Below are positions 11,140 through 21,930 of a stretch of 64,000 nucleotides of DNA, in pieces. Under the pieces are notes generated by a model. It made no database searches. It was given only the letters and a program-made list of their open reading frames with translations, and had not been told where the DNA came from. Position 1 is the first letter of the stretch, and every line of letters starts with the position of its first letter. This DNA comes from Megascapheus bottae (Eukaryota > Chordata > Mammalia > Rodentia > Geomyidae): contig JANJXV010000013.1 in NCBI GenBank assembly GCA_024803745.1, positions 28,624,001 to 28,688,000 of the forward strand. Reading direction: 5' to 3'. A program made the position numbers and the translations under genes.

Positions 11140-12290
11140 ATGAATGCTGGGGTTGAATATTTCTTGCCTTCCATTTTATCCTGAGTCTCTTGGGGGGGTG
11201 GAAGAATGATCAGATTCAATGACATTTTGGCCCAGGAAGAGTGGAAAAAACATTTGAAATTCACTGACAGGTCCCCTCTCCCAGCACCCTCCCCCGCCCC
11301 CTGCAATCTCTTTAACTTCAGTGGCTCAAAGAACAATAGTTAGGAAACCAAACCCTCAGAGGACCGCATTAAATGGTGCAGTAACAAGTTCAGGGACGCC
11401 TGGGTGTCTCAGCTGTTCAATAATAAGAGGATGCTGGAGAGAGAGGGAGGTTGCCATGGAGACGCCTGGCCACACGGGCCTTGCAGGGGAGGGCCAGGCG
11501 GGGAGAGACCTCCTGCAGAGCTAGGTGAAAACTAAGGAGTTCACCCTGGCCTTGCCCTTGGGCTGCACCCCTGGCATCCAGGCCGGTGGCCTGATGCCTG
11601 GACGTGGGAGCTCCACGATGCGGGGCTGTGGTCTGACTTGCAGCCATGCTTGGATGTCTCTTCCTCCAAGGCTGCTAAAGCCTCCCTCCCCGGGTGCCTC
11701 CCTCCAGGAGGTCCATGCCATACCTCCCAATGGTGTCTGCTCCCCACTACCCTGCGCCCCCACCTTGCTTTCTCCAGCCTCCTGCACCTGGCAGGGTTGA
11801 TGTGGGTGGTGGTTTGGTGTTGGAAGGGAACTGGATATTGAATTTCTGGCTCTAGCCAGGCAAGTGGAAATGCAGATGTGATTGGAAAGGGAAGGCTGCA
11901 GGCAGGCAAAGCCTTTGGTTTCCCAGGTTCATTTGCATTCTCCCCCTCCCCAGCAGTGACAAAGGAGGCCAAGCCCAGGAGGATTCTCCCGGGACTACAC
12001 CTGGGAAGCAGCATTGTTGAAGAGACATCAGGTACCCACTAACTAATCAATGACGTCTGCCCTTAAAAGAACAGGCAGGCAGCTCGTGTCTGTTGAATAT
12101 TGTGTCTGTGGGGAGAGGAGAAGGCAGCTCTGGTAATGGTTTGATTTATTAAATTCGGGAACGAGTCCTGCTTTATGCATTTTATTTTCCTCCTGATGGA
12201 TGAGGAGGACATGAACTGGATTTTGCAGATGTGCCATGCAAACCTCCTCATCCTCCCCCACCCTTTCATGGCCTAGTGTTTACTAGAACT
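11140..12290. other. GC-richer repeat-free block, candidate regulatory region or noncoding exon
   Basis: The only stretch outside L1 5' UTRs that is clearly GC-rich, with scattered CpGs (for example in ACGCC, GGCGGGG, CCGG, CACGATGCGGGG). Long open frames on both strands (up to 157 codons) follow from base composition; none shows a known domain. No repeats are visible. At its right edge TTTGATTTATTAAATTCGGG and TTTATGCATTTTATTTTCCT look like homeodomain/POU-type AT-rich sites next to GC-rich DNA, a common enhancer layout. CpG density seems too low for a classic CpG island. Function is inferred only. Confidence 0.35.
11450..11463. promoter_or_regulatory. RFX X-box-like site
   Basis: GTTGCCATGGAGAC matches the palindromic X-box GTTGCCATGGCAAC at 12 of 14 positions; the left half-site is perfect. 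RFX factors bind such sites in ciliary and neuronal gene promoters. It lies in the GC-rich block. A single motif match is weak evidence. Confidence 0.4.
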
Positions 12291-12529
12291 GGTCTGAATT
12301 TTGTATCTTTTTAGTTTGACAATGCAAAGTAGTGCAATCTGTTTTTACAGTGATGCAGTTCAAAGTTAATGTTATAGAAGTTTAGACAGAAAAGATGTTA
12401 AGAAGGGCATATGATGTGGTTTGAAGGTATGGAAAAAATCCAGAGTATTTCCTCTGCCTGAGCAAATGTCATTAAAAATAATTATCAGAGTTATGGAATC
12501 TAAGAGTTAAAAAAATCGTTGTGTAGCGT

Positions 12530-12645
12530 CAACTTTTGCAGGTGAAGAAAGATTTTGAAGAGACTGAGAATTAATTCCCCAAGGTCACAAAAGCATAAGG
12601 ATATAAGACCTGCTTTTCTAATCTGACTGCTCTAAATATAGAAAG
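12530..12645 (-). mobile_element. MIR SINE, antisense
   Basis: TTTTGCAGGTGAAGAAAG, AGACTGAG, TTAATTCCCCAAGGTCACA and AAGACCTGC follow the antisense MIR core order (TTTACAGATGAGGAAACTGAG, AACTTGCCCAAGGTCAC). An ancient mammalian repeat. Confidence 0.7.
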
Positions 12646-13299
12646 AGCTGTAAGGGAATAAACACAGTAATAACCAAACTGTTTTCAAGCCTCTTGATAC
12701 TCTTATTAAACAGTTACTGAAGTCTCATCAGCGGCTTTGTTTATGTGACTTCCATCTATCAGTTTTGACCTTCCTACAAATAAAACTTAAACACTAAGAA
12801 GAAAAATACTAATGAATCTATTTGAAAATAGCAGTAAAGCATTACAGGTTAACTTAGTCTTAGGAAAAAAAATTAGAGGAAGGACTTAGCTTTACTGGAT
12901 TGCAAATTTAATATAAACCAAGCAGATGTAGTCTCATCCTTGCTTCTGCACTCCATCTAATTTACTGTGTAGTCTTGATTGATGTTTATGAGGGAGTTTC
13001 CCCTTCTTTCATACACTGGAAGTTGGTCTGTTTGAACATTACAACAGTTTTCGAGAACTCTCAGCTCCTGATATACTCTGGGAATATTTTAATTATCGGC
13101 TCATTAGTGAGGACAAAATAACTTTATTTGTAATGTTTGCGAGTTTCTCTGATATGAATACTACCAGTTCAACACCAGGAAGAGATGAAGAATAGCAAAC
13201 TCATAATGTTATCTTTTTGACAGTAGTGAGGTTTGGAAAAAGGGCCTGGAGCTTGCAAGGCAAGTCTTCTATACTTAAGCCATTCCCCCAAACCTTTTT
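12646..13299. other. unique noncoding DNA
   Basis: Nothing recognised. Confidence 0.5.
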
Positions 13300-13428
13300 G
13301 CTTTGTGTTTTGTGATGGGGTCTTGTACTTTTTGATGGTGGACTGCCTCTAACAGAGATTCTCTTAATTCTAGCTCCCACATAGCTGGGATGGAAGTCAT
13401 GCCCAACCACAACCCAGCCTGAGTGCAT
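13300..13428 (-). mobile_element. old B1/7SL-like SINE monomer, antisense
   Basis: TGATGGGGTCTTGTACTTTT at the left and CACATAGCTGGGATGGAAGT, CATGCCCAACCACAACCCAG at the right match an antisense Alu/B1-type unit. There is no Geo half, so it predates or differs from the B1-Geo copies. Confidence 0.6.
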
Positions 13429-13469
13429 TATTATAATGTGTTTCTACCATAAAAATACAATGAGTTAAA

Positions 13470-13670
13470 CTGGGCACCAGTGGCTCATGCCTATAATCCT
13501 ACCTACACAGGAGGCTGAGCTCTGAGGAGCACTGACTGAATCCAGCCCAGGCAGGAAAGTCTATGAGACTGATCTCCAATTAACTACCACAAACAAAAAC
13601 AAAAAACTGTGGCTCAAGTGGTGGAGCACTAGCCTCAGCATAGATGCACAAGGACTCTACCCAGAGGCAA
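13470..13670 (+). mobile_element. B1-Geo SINE
   Basis: CTGGGCACCAGTGGCTCATG, CCTATAATCCTACCTACACA, then ATCTCCAATTAACTACCAC and the Geo part GTGGCTCAAGTGGTGGAGCA. The linker holds an AAACAAAAAC expansion and the 3' end is worn. Confidence 0.85.
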
Positions 13671-13684
13671 TCGGTTAAATAAAC

Positions 13685-13805
13685 TCTGCCACTTGAGCCA
13701 TAGCACCACTTCTAGCTTTTTCTGTGTATGTGGTACCAAGGAATCAACCCCAGGGCTTCATCCATGCTAGGCAAGCACTCTACCAGTAGGCCACACTCTT
13801 GGCCC
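13685..13805 (-). mobile_element. IDL-Geo SINE, antisense, lacking most of Geo
   Basis: CCACTTGAGCCATAGCACCA, TGTGTATGTGGTACCAAGGA, CATGCTAGGCAAGCACTCTA and AGGCCACACTCTTGGCC are the antisense of the head and the first third of Geo. The Geo end and the A tail are missing, so this is a deletion product or the element was broken when the neighbouring SINE inserted. Confidence 0.85.
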
Positions 13806-14230
13806 CTGTTACTTGTTTTTGTTTTGTTTTTTCTTTAAATGCTACAGATTTTCAATACGGCTTGGACCTATTTTGTGTAGCTGAGTTTCATTAATCAAGC
13901 CACACCTCTTAAAGATGGACAGTGGAGATGTCAGCAGTGGAAAAATAATTCTTCTGTGGTCAGAATGCCAAAGCCCTCTCTTAGCATCCCAGTCTATTTT
14001 ATTCATGCTTTTTTTTCTATCATCTAAGAGTTTGGAAAAGAAGGTGTTGAGGTAATGAAGAAGAAATGAAAGTCAGCTTGGATGACTTTCCTAGGATTAG
14101 CCTAATGAGTATAGATGGAAGCTCCAAGGTTCAGTTCCTCAGCTGTATAAATGACAATTAACAACATTATGAGCTTGGGTAAGACAATGAAAACTCAAAA
14201 TTAAGTATCTTTAATATCATCTGTACCTCT
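13806..14230. other. unique noncoding DNA
   Basis: Contains a short (GTTTT)n tract near 13820; otherwise nothing recognised. Confidence 0.5.
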
Positions 14231-14439
14231 TTCTTTTTTTCTATTGGTCGCAGGGACCTGGGCGCTTTCAGCTCTACCACTCTACTACTTTGAGCCGCAG
14301 CACGATTTCCAGTTTTCTGGTGGTTAATTGGAGAAAAGAATCTTACAGACCTTAGTGCCTGGGATGGCTTTGAACTGTGATCTTCAGATCTCAGCCTCTT
14401 GAGTAGCTAGGATTACAGAAATCAGTCATTGGCATCTGG
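14231..14439 (-). mobile_element. B1-Geo SINE, antisense, with target-site duplication
   Basis: T-rich start, CTACTTTGAGCCGCAGCACG (Geo), GGTGGTTAATTGGAGAAAAG (linker) and TGAGTAGCTAGGATTACAG (B1 head). ATCATCTGTACCTCT (14216-14230) and ATCATCTGTACTTCT (14440-14454) differ at one base and bracket the element. Confidence 0.95.
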
Positions 14440-14454
14440 ATCATCTGTACTTCT

Positions 14455-15586
14455 AAAATCATCTTTCCAGACCTGCCATATAGTCTGCAGATATTCCTCT
14501 TGACCATACAAAGGAAAGACCCCTTCATACCCATACAACACTACTGGTAGGACCTAAGCTATGGAGTCAGCCGAAGTGTCCATCGCAGAAGAGCATGCTT
14601 AGACAATCTCGGCTATAGCAAGGATAAATCACAGCGAGTGTCAGAGCCAGGTGTTCAATTTATATGGTGAGGAGAAGGAAAGAGAATAGGTAGAAGTTTA
14701 AAGAGGGTAATTCAAAAAGGTAGATCATGAGAAGGGAGTTAGGGATGGTGTGAAATGGCAGGGAACCTGGATAGCTGAACTAGAAGCCAGTACTTCTCAT
14801 ATGCAAAGTCTTTGTGTACATCCTCTTTCACTCTCTTCACCTACCCCTTTCATATGCACCCCTGTCAGCACCTGTCCCCTAACATAGCTTGTTTTTAATT
14901 TCCTATTATTCATGACAAGAATGCAAATTTTGGCACATCTTAAACGTACAAAGCAGTTTCACCATCTTGTCTCACATGGTTCAATAGCTTTTAGTTTGGT
15001 TATGTCATCTTCATTCATACGTGATACAAATTCTGATATTGTCAGTATATAAAACCAACTTCCTCTCCCAGGAACGTGCAGTGAGCTGTAAGGTTTGAAG
15101 CCACATTTTGTTATGCGTGCAATATACTGATGTTTGTCTAGTGCCAATGAGACTTAGCAATTTGGAAGTTAGGGTCCTTAGTAAGGGTGCTTTAATTCCA
15201 CAATTTCACTACAGAAGCTTGATGGAGAAAAAATGGGCATAACTGAATTTGAAAGAGGTTTTTTCCCCAATATTCAAAACAAATAATGCACAATAATTGT
15301 ACATATTTGGGGTATAGTAGGATAATTTGATATAGATATATAAAAGATAGTCATCATCAAATGAAGATATTAGTAATCTCTTTCCTTACAGATGGAGTCT
15401 TTGAAATCCATGAAATATTATGAATATGTTATATATTCATACTATAAGTATATCATATAAATATATAATTATAATATATTATAAATATCTTATAAATTCT
15501 AAAACACTAGAAACTACCTCCACATATCAGACTCTGTTATCTGGTCTCTATGTATTTTCCTTTCCCTAAACATTCTAGGCTTCATC
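14455..15586. other. unique noncoding DNA
   Basis: Nothing recognised except a small AT-rich inverted repeat, TATGAATAT/ATATTCATA with a 5-base loop, at 15419-15441. Confidence 0.5.
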
Positions 15587-15600
15587 ACATGCTATCTTCT

Positions 15601-15851
15601 TTTTTTTTTTTTTTTAAGGAAACAAGAGATATTTATTATTTTCTATTGTTGCTGCTTTTGATTCCTTTTCCTTTTGTCTTTTTTGTTTGTAGTTGGGAGG
15701 GTTAGGGTGTTACAGAAAGGATGGAACAAAAGATGAAAAAATATAACAGTGGGACACATTATATACTGTGTGGAAAATTACAGGAGGGAACAAAATGGGA
15801 GAGACTGAGGGAAGGAGAGACGAGGGTCAAAAAAAGTTGACTCATTACATG
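15601..15851 (-). mobile_element. L1-3'UTR-like insertion with perfect target-site duplication
   Basis: ACATGCTATCTTCT is repeated exactly at 15587-15600 and 15852-15865, so 251 bp were inserted. The left end is a run of T, which places the A tail on the minus strand. Yet the body resembles the plus-sense 3' UTR of the L1 near 53.6 kb (GGAAACAAGAGAT, a T-rich block, then a purine-rich GGGAGAGACTGAGGGAAGGA). The strand follows the T tract; the body argues for the other. See findings. Confidence 0.7.
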
Positions 15852-15865
15852 ACATGCTATCTTCT

Positions 15866-16451
15866 ATTTTAGAACATTACTCTTCATTATAAACTTCAAG
15901 GGAAGCTCAGCTTCACCTCACTGCTATGTAAATTTGATTCCTCTATATCATGCCCCCTAATATTTTATAACAAACTATCATCCACCAGGTCCATCTTGCA
16001 AAACATTTAACATCATCTCAGTTTAAACCCATGTAGATATTCCATCAAATTTACCATTAAATAAGTTCAATACTTGCTTACAAATTTGTCTTTCACACAA
16101 AATTTGGCTGTATTTGTGCAAAAACCTCAAGTATACATTTATGACTTTTAACTACTCAAATTTATACTAAATACAAAAAGTTATTATCACCAGACAGTTT
16201 TCTTCTAACTTTTATAAAGCACTTAAAGCCTAATCCCCACCTTGTATCTGATTATGTCTTTTTGAAAATTGTTATTATAAAAGTAATATACAGAGAGCTT
16301 ACAATTATTTTAATTCAAGTAATGAGTACATGTCTTTTTGGACATGTCATTCCTTCCTTCACTCGCTCCTGTTTTTGTTTTAAATTTTATACTCATGTAG
16401 ACAAGTTTTATCTTTGCCAGAATTTCATTAAAATAAATTCAGAGAGTTACA
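15866..16451. other. unique noncoding DNA
   Basis: Nothing recognised. Confidence 0.5.
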
Positions 16452-16835
16452 GATTTTTATGGCTAGTTTTGTGCATCAACTTGATTAGGTTGCATAGTCA
16501 TTTAATCAAACACTATTGTAGAGATTTCTGTGTAGGTAGTAGTTTATAGCAATGCTAAAGCTACTTTAAACAAGCCAGGTTTTTTTTTTTAGTGTTGTAG
16601 GACCTCTTTGAGTCAGAAATCTGAGATACAAAAGTGAGGTTTCTAAAGAGGCAGTATCTCAAGATATTTGAGGTTTCTCAAGAAGGTCAGTCCTTCCTGA
16701 GCTTCCAGTCTGCTGACCTACACCTCAGATGTCACCCTTATGAGTTCCCACAATCATGTGAGATGATTCCTTAAAACAAATCATATGCTTTCTAAATTTT
16801 TGGTTCTGTCTAGATTTGTCAAATTATTAATCAAA
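16452..16835 (+). mobile_element. MLT2-like LTR (ERVL), solo and worn
   Basis: GGCTAGTTTTGTGCATCAAC, TTGATTAGGTTGCATAGTCA and AATCAAACACTATTGTAG match the start of MLT2-type LTRs. Further on, CTTCCAGTCTGCTGACCTAC, CACAATCATGTGAGATGATT and CTTAAAACAAATCATATGC match the 3' half. The middle is shortened. No retroviral coding sequence is present; this is an ancient solo LTR. Confidence 0.7.
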
Positions 16836-19800
16836 CCTCTAAAGATGATTTATAGAAAGTTATTTATGAATGATATTTCCACTTATCTTGAGTAATTATC
16901 TTTGAGAGGAATTGCTATGTCAGGAAATAAATACAGATTTAATATCATGAGAAACCATCACACCTCTTTTTTTGAAGTAAATGAAACATTCGTTATTTCC
17001 ATTAACCTGTATTTGAATTCTAATTGCTCCATGTTTTAATCATTATTTATGATGGTCCTTTCAATTTTGGATACTCCTGTGAGTGGGCAGCTATAGATCA
17101 TTATTGATTAATTTGAATTACCCCACAGTACATCTCTTCATGTATCTCTTGAACATTTGTAATTTCTCCCAAGATGTCTGTTGAAAACCAGGTATTTCTT
17201 CTCCAGATCTATGATGTATGGTTTAAATCTTTTTGCACATACGTGTCTTGAGAGCACCTTATCTTTAGCAAGTCTGGCTTTTATTAACATATCCCTCGAG
17301 AACTAACAAAATCACTATCTTCTCTGGTGGAGATCATTTATTAGGCAAACATTGCAGATTTGAAGATAAAGTGACAAAACACTGCTTGAAGAATACTAAC
17401 TCCTATTCCTCTAAATTCTTCAGGTGAATTGAATTACCCTATAGCTCCCCTCACTAAACACATACATGCTAGACATTTAATGTCTTCATTTTTAACTTAA
17501 ACTCTGATCTTTCTTTCTACTGGCAATTTAATCCACCATTTGCCATCACATACTTTGAGTTGTGCTTCATGACACACGCTATTCTTATGACTTATATCTT
17601 TACTTGTATTTTCTATTGCTACAGCCACAAAGCAGCTTCCAGGCAATATTCCTCAGAAATTATTTGTACAAAAGAAAATGGCACAGACTCTAATGTGTAC
17701 ATAAGTGTAAGTAATACAAATATCCTCTCTCTTACCCAGATCATTCCTGCCTTATTCTAGTAATGAAAATACATTGTTGAAATAATGGTTTAATTTTCAA
17801 CAACAGAATCATTGCTGAGGTATGCTGGAAACGAGAAGAGCTCTCAATTTGCCCTCTTCGTCACTGTTATAAGTTATACATCTCTCCTAACGGCTATACC
17901 TTTGTTACAGAAGCTAGGTCCTCTTTGATGAAGCTCTCTTTAGTTATCCACACACAGAGAAACTTCGTGATCTACAGAAGTTCAACAGGAGAACCCTTAG
18001 TAATACCAACAGCTCTTTTGCTGAGACAATCTCCCATTTCTGACAGTGGTACATGCTATTTCTCAACAGTTACTTTTCTTTTTCAGGGTATGTTGAAAGA
18101 ACATAATCTTAAAAGAGAAGGGAAAAGTGTGTGTTTCTCATTCGTAAATATTCTTAACAATGGAGGATGTAACACTTCCTTGATTAAATCTGAAGAGTTA
18201 GGAAACTCCTTGGTCTCTTTTACTTATCTTCTTTAGCACTTACTGAGCCGATTCAAGCCTGGACCATCCCCCAAATTGGAAATCAATTGTACTACCTGTC
18301 CAAGAGACCTGCCTTGACAGTGGTTGAAAGATGAAATACAGACCTATCTCATCGGAGATAGTGCTCTGAGGCATTTTTGTTTGAAGTACTTGAAAATATT
18401 CAGTTACATATAAATTACTGTGGAATTTTCTGGGCTAGAAAATTAGTGTAGGAGTGTAGATATCTGCATATAGAACATTCACAGGCTTGAGGAAATTGCT
18501 TTGATTTAATTTTCTAAGTTTGAGTTGACCAGATAGGTACAAAATCTATTCTTACTTCTGGAATCTCTTGGGGTTCCTTGTAGTCCAGAGTCCATATTCT
18601 TATTAAGTTGTTGCCACTACCATATCCCTTGGCCTATTTGCCATATGGGACCATATGGGACAAACTAAGAGAGAATTGTTTCAAGAGAGAAGCCATAGAC
18701 TTGTGAAAGTCAAAGATTGGGAGTATCATATTGGGTCTGCAGTATCCCTGTCACTGGAAAGGGATATGTGAGACAGTGTGAGGACAGAAAGAGGGGGCTA
18801 TACAAGGACATGGTTACATGTAAACATATGTCATTGGGAACTATGCATGAAGCCACCTGTCAAACTCCTTAATCCCTTGGCATCTTCTTTCTTAGGAATT
18901 TATAATGCTCTGTTGAAACACTGCTGGGTTGAATGCTGGGCAAATAAATCAGACTTCAGAAAGGACTCTGGGACCTAAGAAACAGTAGGAGGAAAGGTAA
19001 AACCCAAAGAGGTCTAAAAACTGTATTCCTACAAAGGAGACAGGGATTGGAGGGTCAAGTGTGAAGCTGCTACTGGGACTCCTATATCCTCATCAGCTCT
19101 CCGTCTTCCTGATCACTATTTTGTATTCACTCCTCTATTTCCTGTATGTTTCTCTTACTTGTCTTGTTCGTTTTGTGCCACAGACATTTGTTAAAATGTT
19201 TGTTTCCTTCACCAAACTGTGAGCTCTATATTAACTTAACATTTGGATCTTTTTGGTGTCTGTATCTGGGCCAATAATCAGCACAGTGATCTGCATACTG
19301 GAATTCACGTTCCCAAAGGTTGGAATTAAAGTCAACGAACCTAGTCAATCTCTAGTGCTCTGCTTGGATAGCAGGTCAGCCTGTGTTTTCTGCCTATTAA
19401 TCAACAATAGATAAAGATAGCACAGTTTGTGGCCCTCATTAGCTCCTTATAAACCACTTTTCTGTAAAGAATAAGCCATTAAATTGGAGCCATGTTCCCA
19501 AGAAAGTACATTTATCAAGTGCAAAGCAAGGAGAAAATGAAAGAATGAGGGCACAAGGAAAGAAGAAATCAGGATGAACTTCAGTATCTGCCTGTGTTGA
19601 AACCTGGCTGAGGCACCAAGAAGCCAAGGAATCAGACCCAATTCGACCAATATTTTCTTCATTCCATTTTTATGTGGGATGGAGACGATGATGCTTTGTC
19701 ATTACATAATTGCTGCCATTGGACATGGAATCATTTGCAGAGTGTAGGTATGATATTATGGGCAACTTAATGACTCCCAAAGGAGGGAGGGTCTGCAAGT

Positions 19801-20085
19801 TTCCAGGTTCAGGTCCACTGCTGCCTTCTCAATTCCACTGGAGGGAAGCTATGTTATATAGCAGATATAGTCCAGCAAGTTCACTATCATCGCAAGGGCT
19901 GCTGATCTCTTCTCTTATACTACAGTGATCTGTGGTTTGCTGAGGCAGAGCGTGGTTTGGTGGGTTGAGCTGGCTGCCTAATGTAGCAGATGAGCAGAGC
20001 ATATGCTACTCCCTGTTTTCTAAAAAGGAAGCAATGCAGCATCAGAGTTTTTCTCCTTTTTTGTAGAGGATCTTAGCTTAAAACC
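16836..20085. other. unique noncoding DNA, SINE-poor
   Basis: Over 3 kb without a recognisable SINE or L1. It contains one L2-like trace (19090-19300) and a small duplication CCATATGGGACCATATGGGA at 18641-18660. No coding exon is recognised; the 103-codon frame at 17925-18236 has no known motif. Confidence 0.45.
19090..19300 (+). mobile_element. L2 3'-end-like fragment
   Basis: CCTTCACCAAACTGTGAGCTC followed by a short-spaced block ending AATCAGCACAGTGATCTGC resembles the L2 3' UTR (a 'gactgtaagctcc' region followed by 'agcacagtgcctggc'). Low similarity, so tentative. Confidence 0.4.
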
Positions 20086-20095
20086 AAGAGGCTTG

Positions 20096-20305
20096 GGGCC
20101 AGGAGTTTGGCCCAGTGGTAGAGTGCTTGCCTAGCATGCACAAAGACCCAAATTTGATTCCCTGACACCACCTACATAGAAAAAGTTGGAAGAGGTGCTG
20201 GGGCTCAAGTGGTAGGGCTCTGGCCTTGAAAAATCCCAAGCTTCGACTTCAAGCTCCAGGACTGGCAAAGAAAGAAACAAAAACAAGACAAAACAAAACA
20301 AAACA
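20096..20305 (+). mobile_element. IDL-Geo SINE with internal deletion
   Basis: TTGGCCCAGTGGTAGAGTGC, CACCACCTACATAGAAAAAG, GCTCAAGTGGTAGGGCTCTG, then a jump that removes about 25 bases of the Geo middle (AATCCCAAGCTTCGACTTCA). The tail is (AAAAC)n. AAGAGGCTTG (20086-20095) and AAGAGGTTTG (20306-20315) form a probable 10-bp target-site duplication. Confidence 0.92.
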
Positions 20306-20315
20306 AAGAGGTTTG

Positions 20316-21827
20316 CCTTTCATAGCCATTATATGTGGAACCCTCGAGGCACTACTTAGAATTCACACTCCCCACGCAAGTACTCTCTGGTGTATGGCAC
20401 AAAATTATTCATATGCCAGTTTTCAAGCCTAAAACCAAATTGTTTAAATTATTTAGGCTGTAATCACACTTCATTACTTTTTAACTAAAAAGCTCATTGC
20501 ACTTGGGTGACAATCTCAATGCAGTTTGCGTAATTTCAAAAAGTCAGAGAAAGCCTGCATTTGGGGAACCATATTTTTTAAAAGGCAGAACATTATTAAG
20601 GATCTTCCTTCAATTTATATTATAAAATGTCACACATACGTAATTAACTTAAAAAAATAATGTTCTTTTACTAGCACATTCGTATTGTGCATTGTGATTT
20701 TTCAATACATGAAAACCGGGTAGTTCACAATCTTTTATTGGGTAAGATAAGATCTGAAAGAGAGGAATACAAAGGCTCTGGGAACTATTCTTAAGCAATA
20801 ATTTTCTGGCTATATATATACATGCAGCTGTTTACTTTAAAAATAAAAATGAGATTTTTTGCCTTTTCTTAAATATTATGATTAAATCCAAAGATTCACA
20901 GTGGAATTTTTTTCTCCAACCACTTCAGAACCATTATTCTACTAAATTTTTTCAGCAAAGAAAATTCTGCTGGATCATCCTGTACTAGTCAAAACAAATT
21001 ATCCCAAAGGTGTTCTCAACAGCACAAAAACAAGCTTTCTGAACAAGATCTTTTTCCTCTCAATTGGGACTTAAATCATTTCCCCCCCAAAAGTATTCCC
21101 CAAGGAAAAGAAACTCAGAATGTCTTTGAGGTTTTTACGGGCAGGTTTTTAGCAAGACTTTTCATCCTTTTCAGAGAGCAATAAAGCTCGATCCAGCTGA
21201 GAGAGTTTTCTTTTACCTTCTAAAAAAAAAGCCAAGTCCCTCCATGTTTATTTTGCTTGAAAAATTTTTATATTTCTGTGGTCTAAAAGCAATTTTATTT
21301 TATTTTTATTGTTTTTCACAGGGTATGATACGGGCTCCTCCACCAGACTGTCTCTTGAATGACTTGTACAAGAACCTTGATTAGAGTAGCATATATTTTG
21401 CTAGGTCTGTGGCATGGCCAAGGGACAACCACTCCCCAGATCTGCTACTATTTGCTTACATTATTGAGTAGGACTTTGAAGAAGTCCTTCCTCCCACAGA
21501 GTTTAATCTAGTTTATAAACTGGAAAGATTGCAACAACACGATTTCTGAAATCATTCTGTAGAAAGCAGTAATCTTTCACATCCGGCTAAGTATTCTTCA
21601 GTTGAATAAAAGCTCCTGTGATCAGAGATGTGAGAAATGCTTCCCCAAAGTACTCCTTGTCTGAATATTAAAACCTGGGAAATGCCTTTTGACAAGCAAA
21701 TCTGTGAACAGCAGCATTCTTCAAACTTAACCCTTACTGTCCATCATATAAGTCAGGACAGACCAGGATAGACATTCTCCAATTAAAATTACATGCATCC
21801 ACATTGCATTGGCTTACAAAGAGAAAA
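20316..21827. other. repeat-free AT-rich tract, candidate conserved noncoding DNA
   Basis: Together with the next tract this forms a ~3.8 kb stretch without SINE or L1. Segments such as CTCATTGCACTTGGGTGACA, AGTTTGCGTAATTTCAAAAA and CAATAAAGCTCGATCCAGC are non-repetitive. In a SINE-dense genome such gaps often hold regulatory DNA, but this is inference from absence. Confidence 0.35.
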
Positions 21828-21930
21828 TCTCTCTCCCTTCTTTCTCTCTCCTTCCTTCCTTCTTTCCTTCCTTCATCCCTCCCTCCCTCCTCCCTTCTCT
21901 CCCTCCTCCCTTCTCTCTCTCCTCACACTC
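21828..21930. repeat. polypyrimidine tract (CTTC/CCTC)n
   Basis: Almost pure C/T for ~100 bases built of CTTC, CCTC and CT units. The mirror-like polypurine-polypyrimidine form could adopt triplex DNA under strain. Confidence 0.9.

Noticed and set aside
11541..12014. 157-codon minus-strand open frame in the GC-rich block, with overlapping frames on both strands
   Set aside because: Several overlapping frames on both strands are all open, which reflects GC content. No domain, no consistent start or splice context.
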